NCBI GenBank assembly: GCA_021399435.1
Contig: JAJTUP010000003.1
Span: forward strand, 2,480,001-2,544,000
DNA: 64,000 nucleotides
Source of the DNA: Diaporthe sp. PMI_573
Taxonomy: Eukaryota > Ascomycota > Sordariomycetes > Diaporthales > Diaporthaceae
Direction of reading: 5' to 3'
Numbering within the stretch: position 1 is the first letter of the stretch; the number at the start of each line of letters is the position of its first letter. The position numbers and the translations under genes were made by a program. The notes under the pieces are model-generated. The model did no database searches, was not told the origin of the DNA, and saw nothing but the letters and a program-made list of their open reading frames with translations. Positions 34,325 to 44,276 of the stretch are shown here, piece after piece.

Positions 34325-35770
34325 CTAACCTTCGCCACCCATCATAAGCCTCCGAAGCATCAGGACTTCATGCTTGGTGACAAAGACACCCGGCGCAGCC
34401 TGTCCGAGGGTCGTATCCGCGTCACCGTGCATGGTGCCGTCGAGCTGATCGATCAGATCCCTAATCTTGGCACCCTCCCAATTGCCCCCGTTGTTCGTCC
34501 AAAACACACGTTTTATACCAACTGAGTGCATGTAGGCGACACAGCGGTAGCACGGACGTGATTCCGCGGCAGTTGGTGGAAGCTTGACGTCTTCCGAGAC
34601 TAAGATCAAAGGCTTTGGCTTGGATGTTTTGGTGATCAGCTCGTCATGCAGAGACCCTGTCGAAGGAGGCTCGGCAGAAGTCGTGGTGTAGTTGCCCGGA
34701 CTCGCCATCTTAATAATCCCATCGCTTGGCTGGTCATGCGCAGGACACTTCTTTTCCTTCCTGCTTTCCGGTGCTGGGCCGTCATTTGCGAGACGCGCAA
34801 CGTAGACGTCTGCACCGACAAGCTTCGGATGCTTCATCCGCTCCTTTACGCCTGGTGAGGTCCCAACCTCGCGGCCCTTGGGTACGAGAAGGTGCTGGTT
34901 GCGTGCCTGTCACTAGTCAGCATACTTGGACACAAAGAAATTATCTCGATAATGCGACTCACCTTGCGCAGACCAAACATGCTCTTATTGCTCCCAGTGG
35001 CGTTCTGAGAAGCGTCTTTCTCGCCAGTGCCATCTGAGTCACTGCCAGAGTTCTCGCTACTCTGAGCCATATGCTCTGCTGCTGGAACATTCTTCGGCCT
35101 TTTTGTTGCCTTATACTTGTACTTGTACTTGTTCTTGTACGCCTTCTCTTTCTGATACTGATTCGAGCGGTGACCGTGATGATAGTGATAGCCATGATTG
35201 CTCGCTGTCTGATAGGAGGTCGTCGCATCCACATGCGGATGGTCTAACGCGCGACTCGTTTGCCTGAGCCGGGCCGGTACCTTGTTGAACCTGCGGCCCG
35301 AAGGTAGCGAGGCATACGGAGCGGGTGTAGGCGAGGACTGCATCGCGCTGTAACGATCGTTTGCGTTTGGAATCACCGAGTAATTTGAAGCTCGGTTTAA
35401 CATGAGACACGGTACTGGCAGCCAGAGTACTGCACGACGACAGGGCCGAGTTGATCGCCATCATTTCACTGTGCAAGGTCAATCTAGCATTGGCGTGATG
35501 GCCACCTCCGCAGTTGCCAACGGTGCTCTCGACCGTCTTGAAGTTGCTCCTGGGCTTGGGCGGATGCGGCTTGTCAGGCTTGACATTGGCCGCTGACTTG
35601 GGCAGGACACCGGTCTTCAGGACGCTGCCGCCATCGTAGCCAGGACGACAATCGTTGAAGCCTTGGCCGATGACCTTGCCTCCCTTGACGACGACGCAGC
35701 CATGGCGGTAGTGAAGAGTGGACAGGGCAGCCTGGTCAAGACAAAGATTCAGATACTGGTTGGTCTTCAT
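34325..35770 (-). CDS. CMP/dCMP-type zinc deaminase with a very long internal insert
   Basis: A cytidine/deoxycytidylate-deaminase-fold protein. The N-terminus (from ATG at 35770) has the strand pair RHGCVVVKGGKVIGQGFND. The zinc motif is LHSEMMAI with His100 and catalytic Glu102 (HSE instead of the usual HAE/CAE). The other two zinc ligands are in PCYRC near residue 360, followed by the family's strand IKRVFWTNNGG. Normally 25-30 residues separate the two zinc motifs; here about 260 do, including a His/Tyr-rich stretch, a Lys/Tyr run and a Ser/Asp/Glu-rich part. The last intron is 34962-34907 (56 nt, GTGAGT...CAG) and joins MFGLRK to ARNQHLLVPKG. A frame change of +1 is also needed near 35330-35430. 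Weak-donor introns of 73 or 88 nt would satisfy it, but I cannot fix the boundary. The total is about 433-438 aa. A pyrimidine-biosynthesis, riboflavin or tRNA-editing role is undecided. Confidence 0.75.
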
Positions 35771-37953
35771 TGTTGCGGTTTGCGATTGCGATTACAGCTT
35801 TGGGAATCGACCGTGTTGTGCTTGCTTGCGCGATGGGCTGATGCTGAGCGTTGGAAATTGGGTTTTGGGTACCTGAAAGGCGATTTTGATGTTGTTTACG
35901 GTCGGTTGCTTATTTGTGTGTTCAGTCGAGCTCGAGGAACCTTTTGATGTTGGTTGTAGAAGCAAGGAGCCGCAGCTTGGAGCACCCTGGGTTGGTACTT
36001 TACCCCAAAATGCCCGCCCAGGCTTCCCCACGTCGCAGCTCGCCGGTGACTGACCGCAGGCGGTCAGTGCATCCACCCGCTTATGAACGGCTCAGGGTTC
36101 GTGTAAGTGGCAGGGGTTTGGCCAGAGCGAGGTGGGGGGGGGGGGTTCAGCTCATAGATATCAATGATAATCAATGATAACATTCACTCAGGCTCTTCCT
36201 CGCCAAATCAAGATCAACACCGTCAAGACTGTGCAAATACTCAATCTCATCGAACTGCCAAGCTTGCTTCTGCGTCCCAAGAGATCCGTAATCACTCGAC
36301 ACGACTCCCAAAATGTTAATAAATACCTCGCACCCTCGTGCGCATTCATATTTGTAAGAACAGGTTGTGTGAAGTGTCCATTAGATATTGGATAACGGAC
36401 GGAAGGATATATGCATATTTGCATCTCTGTCCTGAGCCACTCGAACAGCACTTGAGGCAGCCCATCGCAGTCCTCATATTGGCTATGGCAGTTCAGGACG
36501 TGTTGAAATTACATCACAGATTTGGCTTGATAACTTGCAGAACTGTATGTGAGCATTTTGGATTTCCAATCTGATGGCATGTTAACTCTAAAAAGAAGTT
36601 CGCCGGCTGTGATCATCTGAGATGCTCGACCATACGAAGTCACTCCAAACATTCAACAGAATGACCCACTGTCATGCGTGAGACACCAGAAGACAATGGA
36701 CAATAGACCAGACGAGAATCTGTTACTGTAAAATAACAATGATTCAAAACATATTCCCAATGGACATAAATTCTCACCGCCTACCGTCTATGTTGATCTG
36801 CGAGACCTTGAACTCGAACTCGAACTCGGGCTCCAACTCCCTCGCTTACAACGCCTACCGGAGAAGACAAAAGCGAATTGAAAAATACCAAAGCACTCGA
36901 CATTATAGAAAAGTCGTGGTACTCGGCCATGTGTGAATGGGTTCTTGAAGAATTCGAATGCGGCGTAAGTATCCCACACACAATTCTCCTACCAGCTCAA
37001 CTCTCGACCTTCACTATTGCCCCCAACCAAGCTGTCCAGGCCTGGCAGCTCAAACATTCTGGGACAGCATGACTTTCGTCGTCATATCTACAACTCAATG
37101 GAGTCTCATCTCGTTTACTACACTTCATTCATCAAGGGGCTTCGATTTGTGCTAATTCATGAAATATACCGGTAGTGCAGAGTGACGCCTGGGGTACCAA
37201 ATTGGCACCGCTGCAAGACTTTCTATCAAACAGCACGTGACTGCTGGCTCCTACCACCAGAAGACAAGAACATATTACCAGTGAAGAAAGTGGGTGGAAA
37301 ATGCGAAAAGTGCAAGGGAAAGGATACCAGGGCTTAAAGTCCCTCGTCCAGGGGCTGTGGTGGAACGTTTAGCGGAGGAGCACCACCTCGGACTTTGATG
37401 CCTGGCAGCAAGACAAGCGGCCAACACAAGTGCATAGCGTCAACTATGTCACTCTCTTTGTCCATGGGCTCGGATGCCTCCAAAAGGGAAGCAGGAGCTC
37501 GTATCCAAGATAGCAAATCTGTGCAGGTCCGACCTCCGCTTCAGAGCAAACTGAACGGGAGGCTTAAGCCGCTACTGATTCCACCGAATTGAATCCATTT
37601 CTCCTGCTCATGTACCATGTCATATTATATTCTGAGTAGTGATTTCTCATTAGAGCTCTACCGAGCACTGGCTGTTGTTGGGCGAGGTCGGGGCGTTCGT
37701 TCTCGTAGCCGCGACCCCTACTCTCACACCTGCGCTCTCCCCGCATGCTCTGATAGGTGAATGCAAGCGACCTTGTAGGGTCGCCCCGCGACCATCACGT
37801 ATATCCACCCGTGCGTAATGACAGCAGCTTCTGTCTGTATGTCGCCCCAAGCAGCCATGCTGCCCCTGTGGAGCTCCACGCACCCACACCGGAGGGTCCG
37901 GCCATGAAGCCAGGGCCGTGCAATTCGTTTTATTTCTCGACCCGGTCTACTCT
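35771..37953. other. Intergenic, simple repeats only
   Basis: A G12 run occurs at 36134-36145, a short direct repeat (tcaatgataa, twice) near 36162-36181, and a short GAACTC-type repeat near 36808-36830. No gene with protein-like composition was found. Confidence 0.4.
36134..36145. repeat. G12 homopolymer
   Basis: Twelve consecutive G. It is likely length-variable and error-prone in sequencing. Confidence 0.8.
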
Positions 37954-38466
37954 TCATGGAACCCTCGTCTTGAGTTGCACCCCATGCCATGTCTTCATCA
38001 GATCACCAAGAACGGCGTTGACCATCCGTTGCTGCTTGAGCATGTTTGCGCCGCGAAACTTCTCCGAGCTTATCTCGATTCCGTACATGGACCCACAGCC
38101 GCCTGATATGTCTTGAACCACCAGCTCCACCGGGCTGAATTCTTTGGCGAGGCGGTCCCAGACCTCGGACTCGGCCTCGTTGAGGAAGTCGGGCTTCTCG
38201 AGGGTGCTTGCTGTAGCTGTCGAGTCGGCGGCTGTCGCGTTTGTATCAGGGGGCGCTGTGGACGAATATGGCCTGAGTGCGCCGGCTCGCAACGCCGTGG
38301 TGGGAAATCTGAGGGTAGATCGAGGAGCCCACGGAGCTGTCGACGTTGCGGGATGGCCCGGTCGTCGGGGAGACGCGGAGCTCGACGAAGCTTGGCGGAT
38401 CGCGCGCTTTGGCAGCGCGGGGAGGCGGCTGCCGCGCAGTAAGTTGGCGCACCTCTGGCACAGCAT
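37954..38466 (-). CDS. BOL3: BolA-like protein 3, mitochondrial
   Basis: A single-exon gene of 170 aa. Residues 1-75 are rich in Arg, Ser, Ala and Pro with almost no acidic residues, as in a mitochondrial presequence. Residues 100-170 are a BolA domain with the signature DISGGCGSMYGIEI (Cys124) and a C-terminal WHGVQLKTR strand. BOL3/BOLA3 works with the glutaredoxin Grx5 and Nfu1 to insert 4Fe-4S clusters into mitochondrial targets such as lipoate synthase. The usual invariant His of the QHR/QHQ motif is replaced: the sequence reads LKQQRMVN, with Gln146 in the ligand position. That may be a lineage feature. It is a housekeeping gene without functional neighbours. Confidence 0.9.
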   Translation of the reverse strand: MLCQRCANLLRGSRLPALPKRAIRQASSSSASPRRPGHPATSTAPWAPRSTLRFPTTALRAGALRPYSSTAPPDTNATAADSTATASTLEKPDFLNEAESEVWDRLAKEFSPVELVVQDISGGCGSMYGIEISSEKFRGANMLKQQRMVNAVLGDLMKTWHGVQLKTRVP

Positions 38467-39604
38467 ACTTGTTGGGTGTGTGATATTGTGAACCTAGGGG
38501 GCTGGGTTGAAAATGTCTGATGGTGCGAAGAGCTCGGGTGGAGTGCCCTTGCTGGATCGGAGAAGCGTTCCCGCAATGCCCCTGTCCCAAGCTCAGGCCT
38601 GCAGATTTTGACGTCATAGCATTGGCCAATCAGCACGCTGTATTATATCAGCAGATGTATTTGGTGACCCAATTTCACTCTTCTCGCCCATATTAATTGT
38701 AGACACTATCACGCTGTGACTGGCGATACATCGTCCTATTGATAGGTCTACACTAGACACGAAAACTCGAAATTTGGAGAGGGCAGGTTGCAGATAAAAG
38801 TGAGCCCCGCATCTCCTGTACTGGAGGTCATTAACATCATAGTGTCACCTGCATTGTGCCCAGACCTTACACAGATTTATATCGAAAAGGTTCTACTGCA
38901 TCAGCAACTGCTTGCTGCTTGTCACTCGTTAGGCTCTTCAGAACGCTGGTGAATCTCGAAGCACTAGCCGCTGTGCCTCACTTCCGCTCAACCACCTACA
39001 CACTTGGCATTCCATTATATGCACACGATTGGTGATTTATCTCTGGGTGAAAAGGAACCCCAATGAAACCAGCAGATAGCTGCAGATGTGTGACCCACGT
39101 TTTCACTCTTAAATGTGTCATCAAATTTTGTCCACCGTGTTCCTCTACAGAGCTACAGTCTTCAATGTTGGAAAAGATCCTCTTCACTTCAAGAGCAAAT
39201 GACAACTTTGGTTGAACGACAAATCGCTCATCACTGGCTAAATTGATATTTGCAATATGTGTTTCGATCTCACTAGTGGACATCTGTCAGTGAATGTGCA
39301 GTGTAGCTTGCATTCCAGCGCTCAGTATGTACACCGTGAATGTTGCCTGGTGAGGCTATCTTCTGCGATGAACAGCATCTCCACTACCAGCCAAAACTGA
39401 CGATTCATTCCGCTGCTTTGTGTGAATGCCCTCACATTCACTTTATTCTGCCTTTGCTGCAGACGAGTTCAGACCGCCCTCCCCTCCTATTTATAGTCTG
39501 AGATCAGAGCGGGCTTCGCCCACTCTTCCTTCCATCATTCCACCACAAATACTACTAATTCCTGGTCTTACACATGCCTCCATCTGGAACCATTTCGCGC
39601 ATCC
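38467..39604. other. Intergenic, with one unrecognised small open frame
   Basis: A 95-codon minus-strand frame (39283-38996) begins MSTSEIETHIANINLASDER and looks mildly protein-like. It matches no family known to me, and its ATG is directly preceded by a CAG that could be a splice acceptor. The leader of the SET gene contains a TATTTATAG element at about 39488-39496. Confidence 0.3.
39488..39496 (+). promoter_or_regulatory. Possible TATA-like element of the SET gene
   Basis: TATTTATAG lies 109 bases upstream of the start at 39605, in a pyrimidine-rich leader. Assignment is by position and sequence only. Confidence 0.35.
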
Positions 39605-40741
39605 ATGAGTATAGACTTTGGGGACAGGCTTGAGGTTCGTCCCACAGAGGGGATGGGCCAAGGCCTATTCGCAACCGTCAACATACCAATAGGCACTCGC
39701 ATTGTCACGGAGAGCCCCATAATGTGGCTGCCGCAGTCGCCAACCCCATTCAGAGATTTCTGTCAAGCCGTTCGTTCGATAGAAGTCGATACCAATGGCT
39801 TTAGGGACCTTCGTTGCAACGCTCGGCTCTTGAACGAGAATGTGCCGGGCAACGTCTTCGCCCAAATCCGCAGCGAAGACCCCCAGAGTACAATCGACAC
39901 CCGGGACGACACCTTCATAGGTTTGGTCAAGCTCTACGCCACCTACTGCACCAACGCTGTGACAATTACCGAGGGCAACGAAGATACCGGCTCAGCAGTT
40001 TTCCCAGTCTTCAGTTACATCAATCACTCCTGCACCCCCAACGCCTTCATCTTGTTCTGCAGCAAGAACAAGGAACAGACTCTCTATGCCGGCCGCGATA
40101 TCAGCGCAGGGCAGCAGATTCTCATCAGCTATCTCGGTGGCGATGAAGATCTCCTGACAGGTGCGCAGCGATTGGAACAAACGCAGAGGGGCTGGGGCTT
40201 CGCTTGCACCTGCAAATTGTGTCTTGAATCAAAGGCCACGGACCCTGAGTGCGAGAGGAGGATGAAGCTGAGAAGGGAGCTGGCCCAGTCACTCAGGACT
40301 CGGCCTCCTGATAGTCACAGTGCCCGACAGGCTCTGGCGTTTGAGGTGGTCAACAAGGCCGAAGAGCTACTGCAAACGATGGAAGACGCTAATCTGGGAT
40401 ATTGGAAGTTCTTCCCGATGTGAGCTCTTCTCTCCAGAACACCTTATCATCCACATCACACGAAGATCATAACACCACCCGGCACGGTACACAAACACGT
40501 AAAAATGATGAGTTCTTCAAGCTCACCTGTCTATATTAGTTACCAGGAATGCGCACAATTCAACCAGCATCGAGGCAATTTCGCGGAGGCAGTGAGGTAC
40601 GCCATCAAATACCTCGAGACCGAAAGCGTCTTCCACAGCGAGGATGAAGTAGACTTGAGCTGGATGGATGAGATTGGACTGCAGATTCCTGTGAATTTGC
40701 CTCTGATTATAGACACAGGGGCAGAGCGTCTGGGATACTAA
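39605..40741 (+). CDS. SET-domain protein (SMYD-like lysine methyltransferase family)
   Basis: Exons 39605-40419 and 40540-40741 (120-nt intron, GTGAGC...TAG) give 338 aa. The SET core is clear. The first motif is GMGQGLFATVNIPIGTRIV at about residues 17-35. The central YINHSCTPNAFILF motif and the AGRDISAGQQILISYL segment contain the AdoMet/lysine pocket, and the post-SET cysteines lie in WGFACTCKLCL. There is no MYND finger, so it belongs to the fungal MYND-less SMYD-like group; substrates of these proteins are mostly unknown. The helical C-terminus is short. The stop TAA is created by the transposon: the target TA is at 40739-40740, and the third base is the first base of the element. Before insertion the codons would have been TAG TAG, so the protein is not shortened. 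Confidence 0.88.
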
Positions 40742-40869
40742 CGTAGGTGGCCCGGATTCCGACCACCCCCGGATTTCGACCACCCACTTTTTGGTGCAGG
40801 CACACCAAAAAACGCTCACTTTTCAACCTTCTCTATTAAATCCAAATTAAATACAGTAACCCTAACCCT
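40741..40869 (+). repeat. Left TIR of the outer element
   Basis: It matches the reverse complement of 43830-43957 at most positions by eye. It contains a duplicated motif, GGATTCCGACCACCC at 40754 and GGATTTCGACCACCC at 40771 (17-nt spacing), and ends in two copies of the CCCTAA hexamer at 40858-40869. Confidence 0.88.
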
Positions 40870-41329
40870 GATGTCATATATACTAATTTGATTATATTTT
40901 AATATAAAAATACTTAAAAAATCTAAGTACTATATTAATATTATAAAAAGAATTATTAAAGTTAAAATTAGATAAATGTTAAGGATTACTAGTAAAATAC
41001 TAGTATTTAATAACATTACTTATATTAGCTTTTATTTAATAATTATAAATATTATTAACTTAAAAAAATATTTTCTATATATAATAAATATATACAATTT
41101 ATAATAAAGTCTCTTTTTTATTATTATAATTTTTTATAGGTAGCAAATAATTTTTTTATAGTTTCTTAAACTTTCTCTATATAAACTTTCTTTAGAGAAA
41201 ACTTAAAACTTAATTTCTATAAATAGAAAAATAGCTTATATAATATAGTCTTTAAAATAATAAAGCTATATAATATTATTATTAATATTTTAAGAAAAAA
41301 ATTCTAATTAATTTATTTATTAAGATATA

Positions 41330-41501
41330 ACGTGGTTCACCAGTCAGTGGGTCATACCAGTCAGTGGGACACTTTTACTAACTTAACCAACTTTTGCCAA
41401 CCCCAGCACCCACCAGGTGCCAAAGGGTCAGTTAAAATTAGCACCAATTGGTGCCAACTACTTTAAATTCCTTATTTTCAATTAATTCGGTCAATTTAGA
41501 G
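41330..41501 (+). repeat. Left TIR of the nested element
   Basis: It pairs with the reverse complement of 43483-43654. Two copies of CCAGTCAGTGGG at 41340 and 41357 (17-nt spacing) look like duplicated transposase-binding sites. Confidence 0.88.
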
Positions 41502-41649
41502 GTATGGTAGTGTTACAGTGCCAGTCTGAAAGTTTAAAGTTTTGGTGGGCAGCTTTGTTTTTAGTGCAAATCGCGTCTCCATTTTTCACATCAATCTCGC
41601 ATCACTCTACCTACTTAAATATCTAACACGCTAAAAATCAACAACCACT

Positions 41650-43314
41650 ATGCCAATCTACCCAAAAGAACAGAAAGTCTAACTAGCACTTCAGGCAATT
41701 AAGAACTCTAAAAAAAATCAAAAGAAACCCTTAAGTATACACCAGGCTACACATATCTTTAATATCCCTAAAAGTACGCTCTTTAGGAGGATAAACAACT
41801 AACATAACCGCGATAAATTACGCATCAACTACTATAAACTTGACCAAATTAAAGAGCAAACACTTGTCTGATATGTTATTAAGCAAGATGTATAAGGATT
41901 TCTAATACAATTTTCTAGTGTGGAAGATATGGCCAACCTCCTGCTGGCATTACGTAATAGCAAGCCGGTTGGCAAGAACTAGGCACGATGCTTTGTGGAT
42001 GCACAACTAAGCTTGAAAATAAGATTCTCTCAGCCTTATGACTACTAGAGGGCCCTCTGCGAAGATCCAGAGGTTATTAGGAACTAGTTCCGGCTACTCT
42101 GTAATATAATGGCCAAGTATAGGATTATAGATGACGACTTGTATAATTTTGACGAGACAGGCTTTATAATAGGCGTAATAACTGCAGCAATGGTTATTAT
42201 ACGTGCTGATAGATAGGGAAAGGCCAAATCTATACAGCCTGGAAACCGGGAATAGGCAACAGCTATTAAGTATATTAATGTAAAGGGCTGGTATATCCTG
42301 CCGTTTGTAATTATCCAAGGTACCTACTACCTTGCCAACTAGACTATAGAGTCTAGCTTTCCACCAAGCTGGATTATCAAGCCTACTCCTAATGGGTGGA
42401 TAGATAACGAGACTGGTCTAGAATGGATTTAGCACTTCAATAAGCACATAATTAAGCAGATAAAGGGCAAGTACCGGATGCTTGTCCTGGATAGACACGA
42501 GAGCCATGTATTAGTAGAATTCGAGTAGTACTGTAACAACAATAATATTATCCCTATTAGCATGCCCCTGCACTTATCTCATCTGCTTCAGCCATTAGAC
42601 GTTACATTATTTTTACTATTAAAGCATGTATATAGTAATAAGATTAATCTCTTCATCTAGGCGTCTATTAACTACATTACTAAGTCTGAGTTCTTCATTA
42701 CATTTAAGGCAGCCTATAACAAGGTCTTTATAGAAGAAAACATGAAATCTGGGTTTAGAGGGGCTAGTATTTCTCCATAGAACCCAGATTCTATGATTTC
42801 CAAACTAAATATCTACCTACAAACTCTAGTATAATCCCTCCCTATATTACTAATAAAATAGGAATTACAAACACTATCTAATGCTAACTAGACTATCTAG
42901 TAGTTAAGTTTTATTAAGGGCAGGATATCTACACACCAGGGCAGCTCTCCTATACTAATTATCCAGGTAGTTAAGAAGTTTATAAAGGGCGTACAAGCAA
43001 TGGTACATTAGATCACTCTTTTGAATAATCGGGTCTGTACCCTTGAGAAGGCCAATATTGGGCTTGCCAAGCGCCGGAGGGCCAAAAGAAGTCGGGTCTA
43101 GCTTAGAGGAGCACTTAGTATTGAGGATTCCCAGGCAATAATTGAAGAAAAACAAAAGGGGAAGCGGCCAGCTAGTAAAATGGCTGGTGATGGCGAGGAG
43201 GCGGTCCGCGGCGGACCGTCTAAACGACAATATGGCAACTGTGGCGAGACTAGGCATAATGCAAGAACTTGTAAGAAAGATGTAGAAGAGTCTAGTCATT
43301 CAGATTCCGAGTAA
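41650..43314 (+). pseudogene. Pogo/Fot1-type transposase with many RIP-type stops
   Basis: A single uninterrupted frame of 554 codons runs from ATG at 41650 to TAA at 43314, without a frameshift. About 21 in-frame TAG/TAA/TGA codons interrupt it, each derivable from CAG, CAA or TGG by a transition. The N-terminus has helix-turn-helix character (IHQATHIFNIPKSTLFRRI). The DDE catalytic core follows: first Asp in YNFDETGFIIG, second Asp in MLVLDRHESHV (normally DGHxSH), third in LSHLLQPLDV. The C-terminus has a zinc-knuckle-like CX2CX4HX4C arrangement ending in RHNARTC, with its first Cys changed to Tyr (also a G-to-A change). The protein would bind the TIRs and cut and paste the element. It is certainly inactive as it stands. 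Confidence 0.92.
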
Positions 43315-43482
43315 ATAATAGCACATTTTCAAGTAGTCCGTGGCGGACCGCCTAAATAGTTGGTCTGGCTGGTGTAGATTAAGGTTGATCCTACATGGCT
43401 GAAATGCTCTATTTTGGTGGGGAAGCCGATTTTCCTACCAAAAGTCGTCCACTTTGGACTAGCACTGCAGCAGCACCAACCT

Positions 43483-43654
43483 CTCTAAATTGACTAGATT
43501 AATTGGAAATAAGGAATTTGAAGTAGTTGGCACTAATTGGTGCCAATTTTAACTGACCCTTTGGTACCTGGTGGGTGCTGGGGTTGGCAAAAGTTGGTTA
43601 AGTTAGCAAAAGTGTCCCACTGACTGGTATGACCCACTGACTGGTGAACCACGT
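43483..43654 (-). repeat. Right TIR of the nested element
   Basis: Inverted partner of the left TIR with a few differences, mostly transitions, and the same two CCAGTCAGTGGG copies. TA follows at 43655-43656. Confidence 0.88.
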
Positions 43655-43829
43655 TATAAGAAATTAGCTATAGAAAATAAATGTTAGTGTTATAGAGGAA
43701 AATACTAGTAATCTTTAACATTATTAATTACTGTAAGTTTAAGTTTAATTCTATAACTATTACAAGCCAAAATATATTTTATTATTATTTTTGTATTAAA
43801 ATATATTCAATAAGCTATATTTTGGTACT

Positions 43830-43957
43830 AGGGTTAGGGTTGGGAGATTTAATCTGGATTTAATAGAGGAGGTTGAAAAGTGAGTGTTTTATAGTGTGTC
43901 TGCACCAAAAAGTGGTGGTCGGAATCGGGGGGTGGTCGGAATCCGGGCCACCTACGT
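43830..43957 (-). repeat. Right TIR of the outer element
   Basis: Inverted partner of 40741-40869. It carries the same duplicated GGATTC/GGTGGTCGGAAT motif near the end and two TTAGGG-type hexamers at its inner edge. TA duplication follows at 43958-43959. Confidence 0.88.
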
Positions 43958-44276
43958 TAGTAGAGAGCTCCTGAGTCCGGTCCAAAGACAGGCTGTCAAA
44001 GACTGTTCACGAATATTGGGGCTCGATTGTCTACACAAGGTCCTGCGATGATCTGGTACAGAGAAAAAGCCACAGAACGGGTTCGACTCTCACTCCAAAA
44101 AATACTGCAGTTAGATTTATAGCTTGCAAGGCACCTCATTGTGGAGTTCTTCGCATTCGACGTTTATTACTTGTGCTCATTCCAGAAAGAAACCTCCCAG
44201 AAACGATTTCTTTGGCTGTGTAAGTATACTTGTCTCAAGTTGCATCCTTGCTGTCATTTCAAGCAGTGTCTTGCCA
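43958..44276. other. Spacer between the transposon and the kinase-like gene
   Basis: This is the former downstream sequence of the SET gene, starting with the second TA copy and a TAG. No gene is seen. A short stretch near 44080 resembles the 3' half of a tRNA, but no 5' half matches it. Confidence 0.4.

Larger units (their letters stand above)
41330..43654 (+). mobile_element. Nested pogo/Fot1-type DNA transposon, RIP-inactivated
   Basis: A complete element of 2325 bp is inserted inside the outer one, flanked by TA at 41328-41329 and 43655-43656. Its TIRs are 172 bp each and begin ACGTGGTTCACCAGTCAGTG. Between them lies one transposase frame on the plus strand with a DDE-type core and about 21 stop codons, all explicable as C-to-T or G-to-A changes. 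The structure (TA duplication, long TIRs, single transposase) fits the pogo/Fot1 group of Tc1/mariner transposons. Confidence 0.92.
40741..43957. mobile_element. Outer long-TIR DNA transposon (TA target duplication)
   Basis: Two inverted repeats face each other at 40741-40869 and 43830-43957, flanked by TA at 40739-40740 and 43958-43959. The ends read ACGTAGGTGGCCCGGATT on both strands. Subtracting the nested element leaves about 890 bp of very AT-rich DNA without a coding frame, and similarity between the arms continues beyond the 129 bp. This fits a non-autonomous Tc1/mariner- or pogo-type element degraded by RIP. It lies between the SET gene and a kinase-like gene. No transposase that belongs to it is present in the window. 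Confidence 0.88.

Noticed and set aside
44060..44100. GGGTTCGACTCTCACTCC resembling a tRNA 3' half
   Set aside because: No matching 5' acceptor or D-arm is found upstream.
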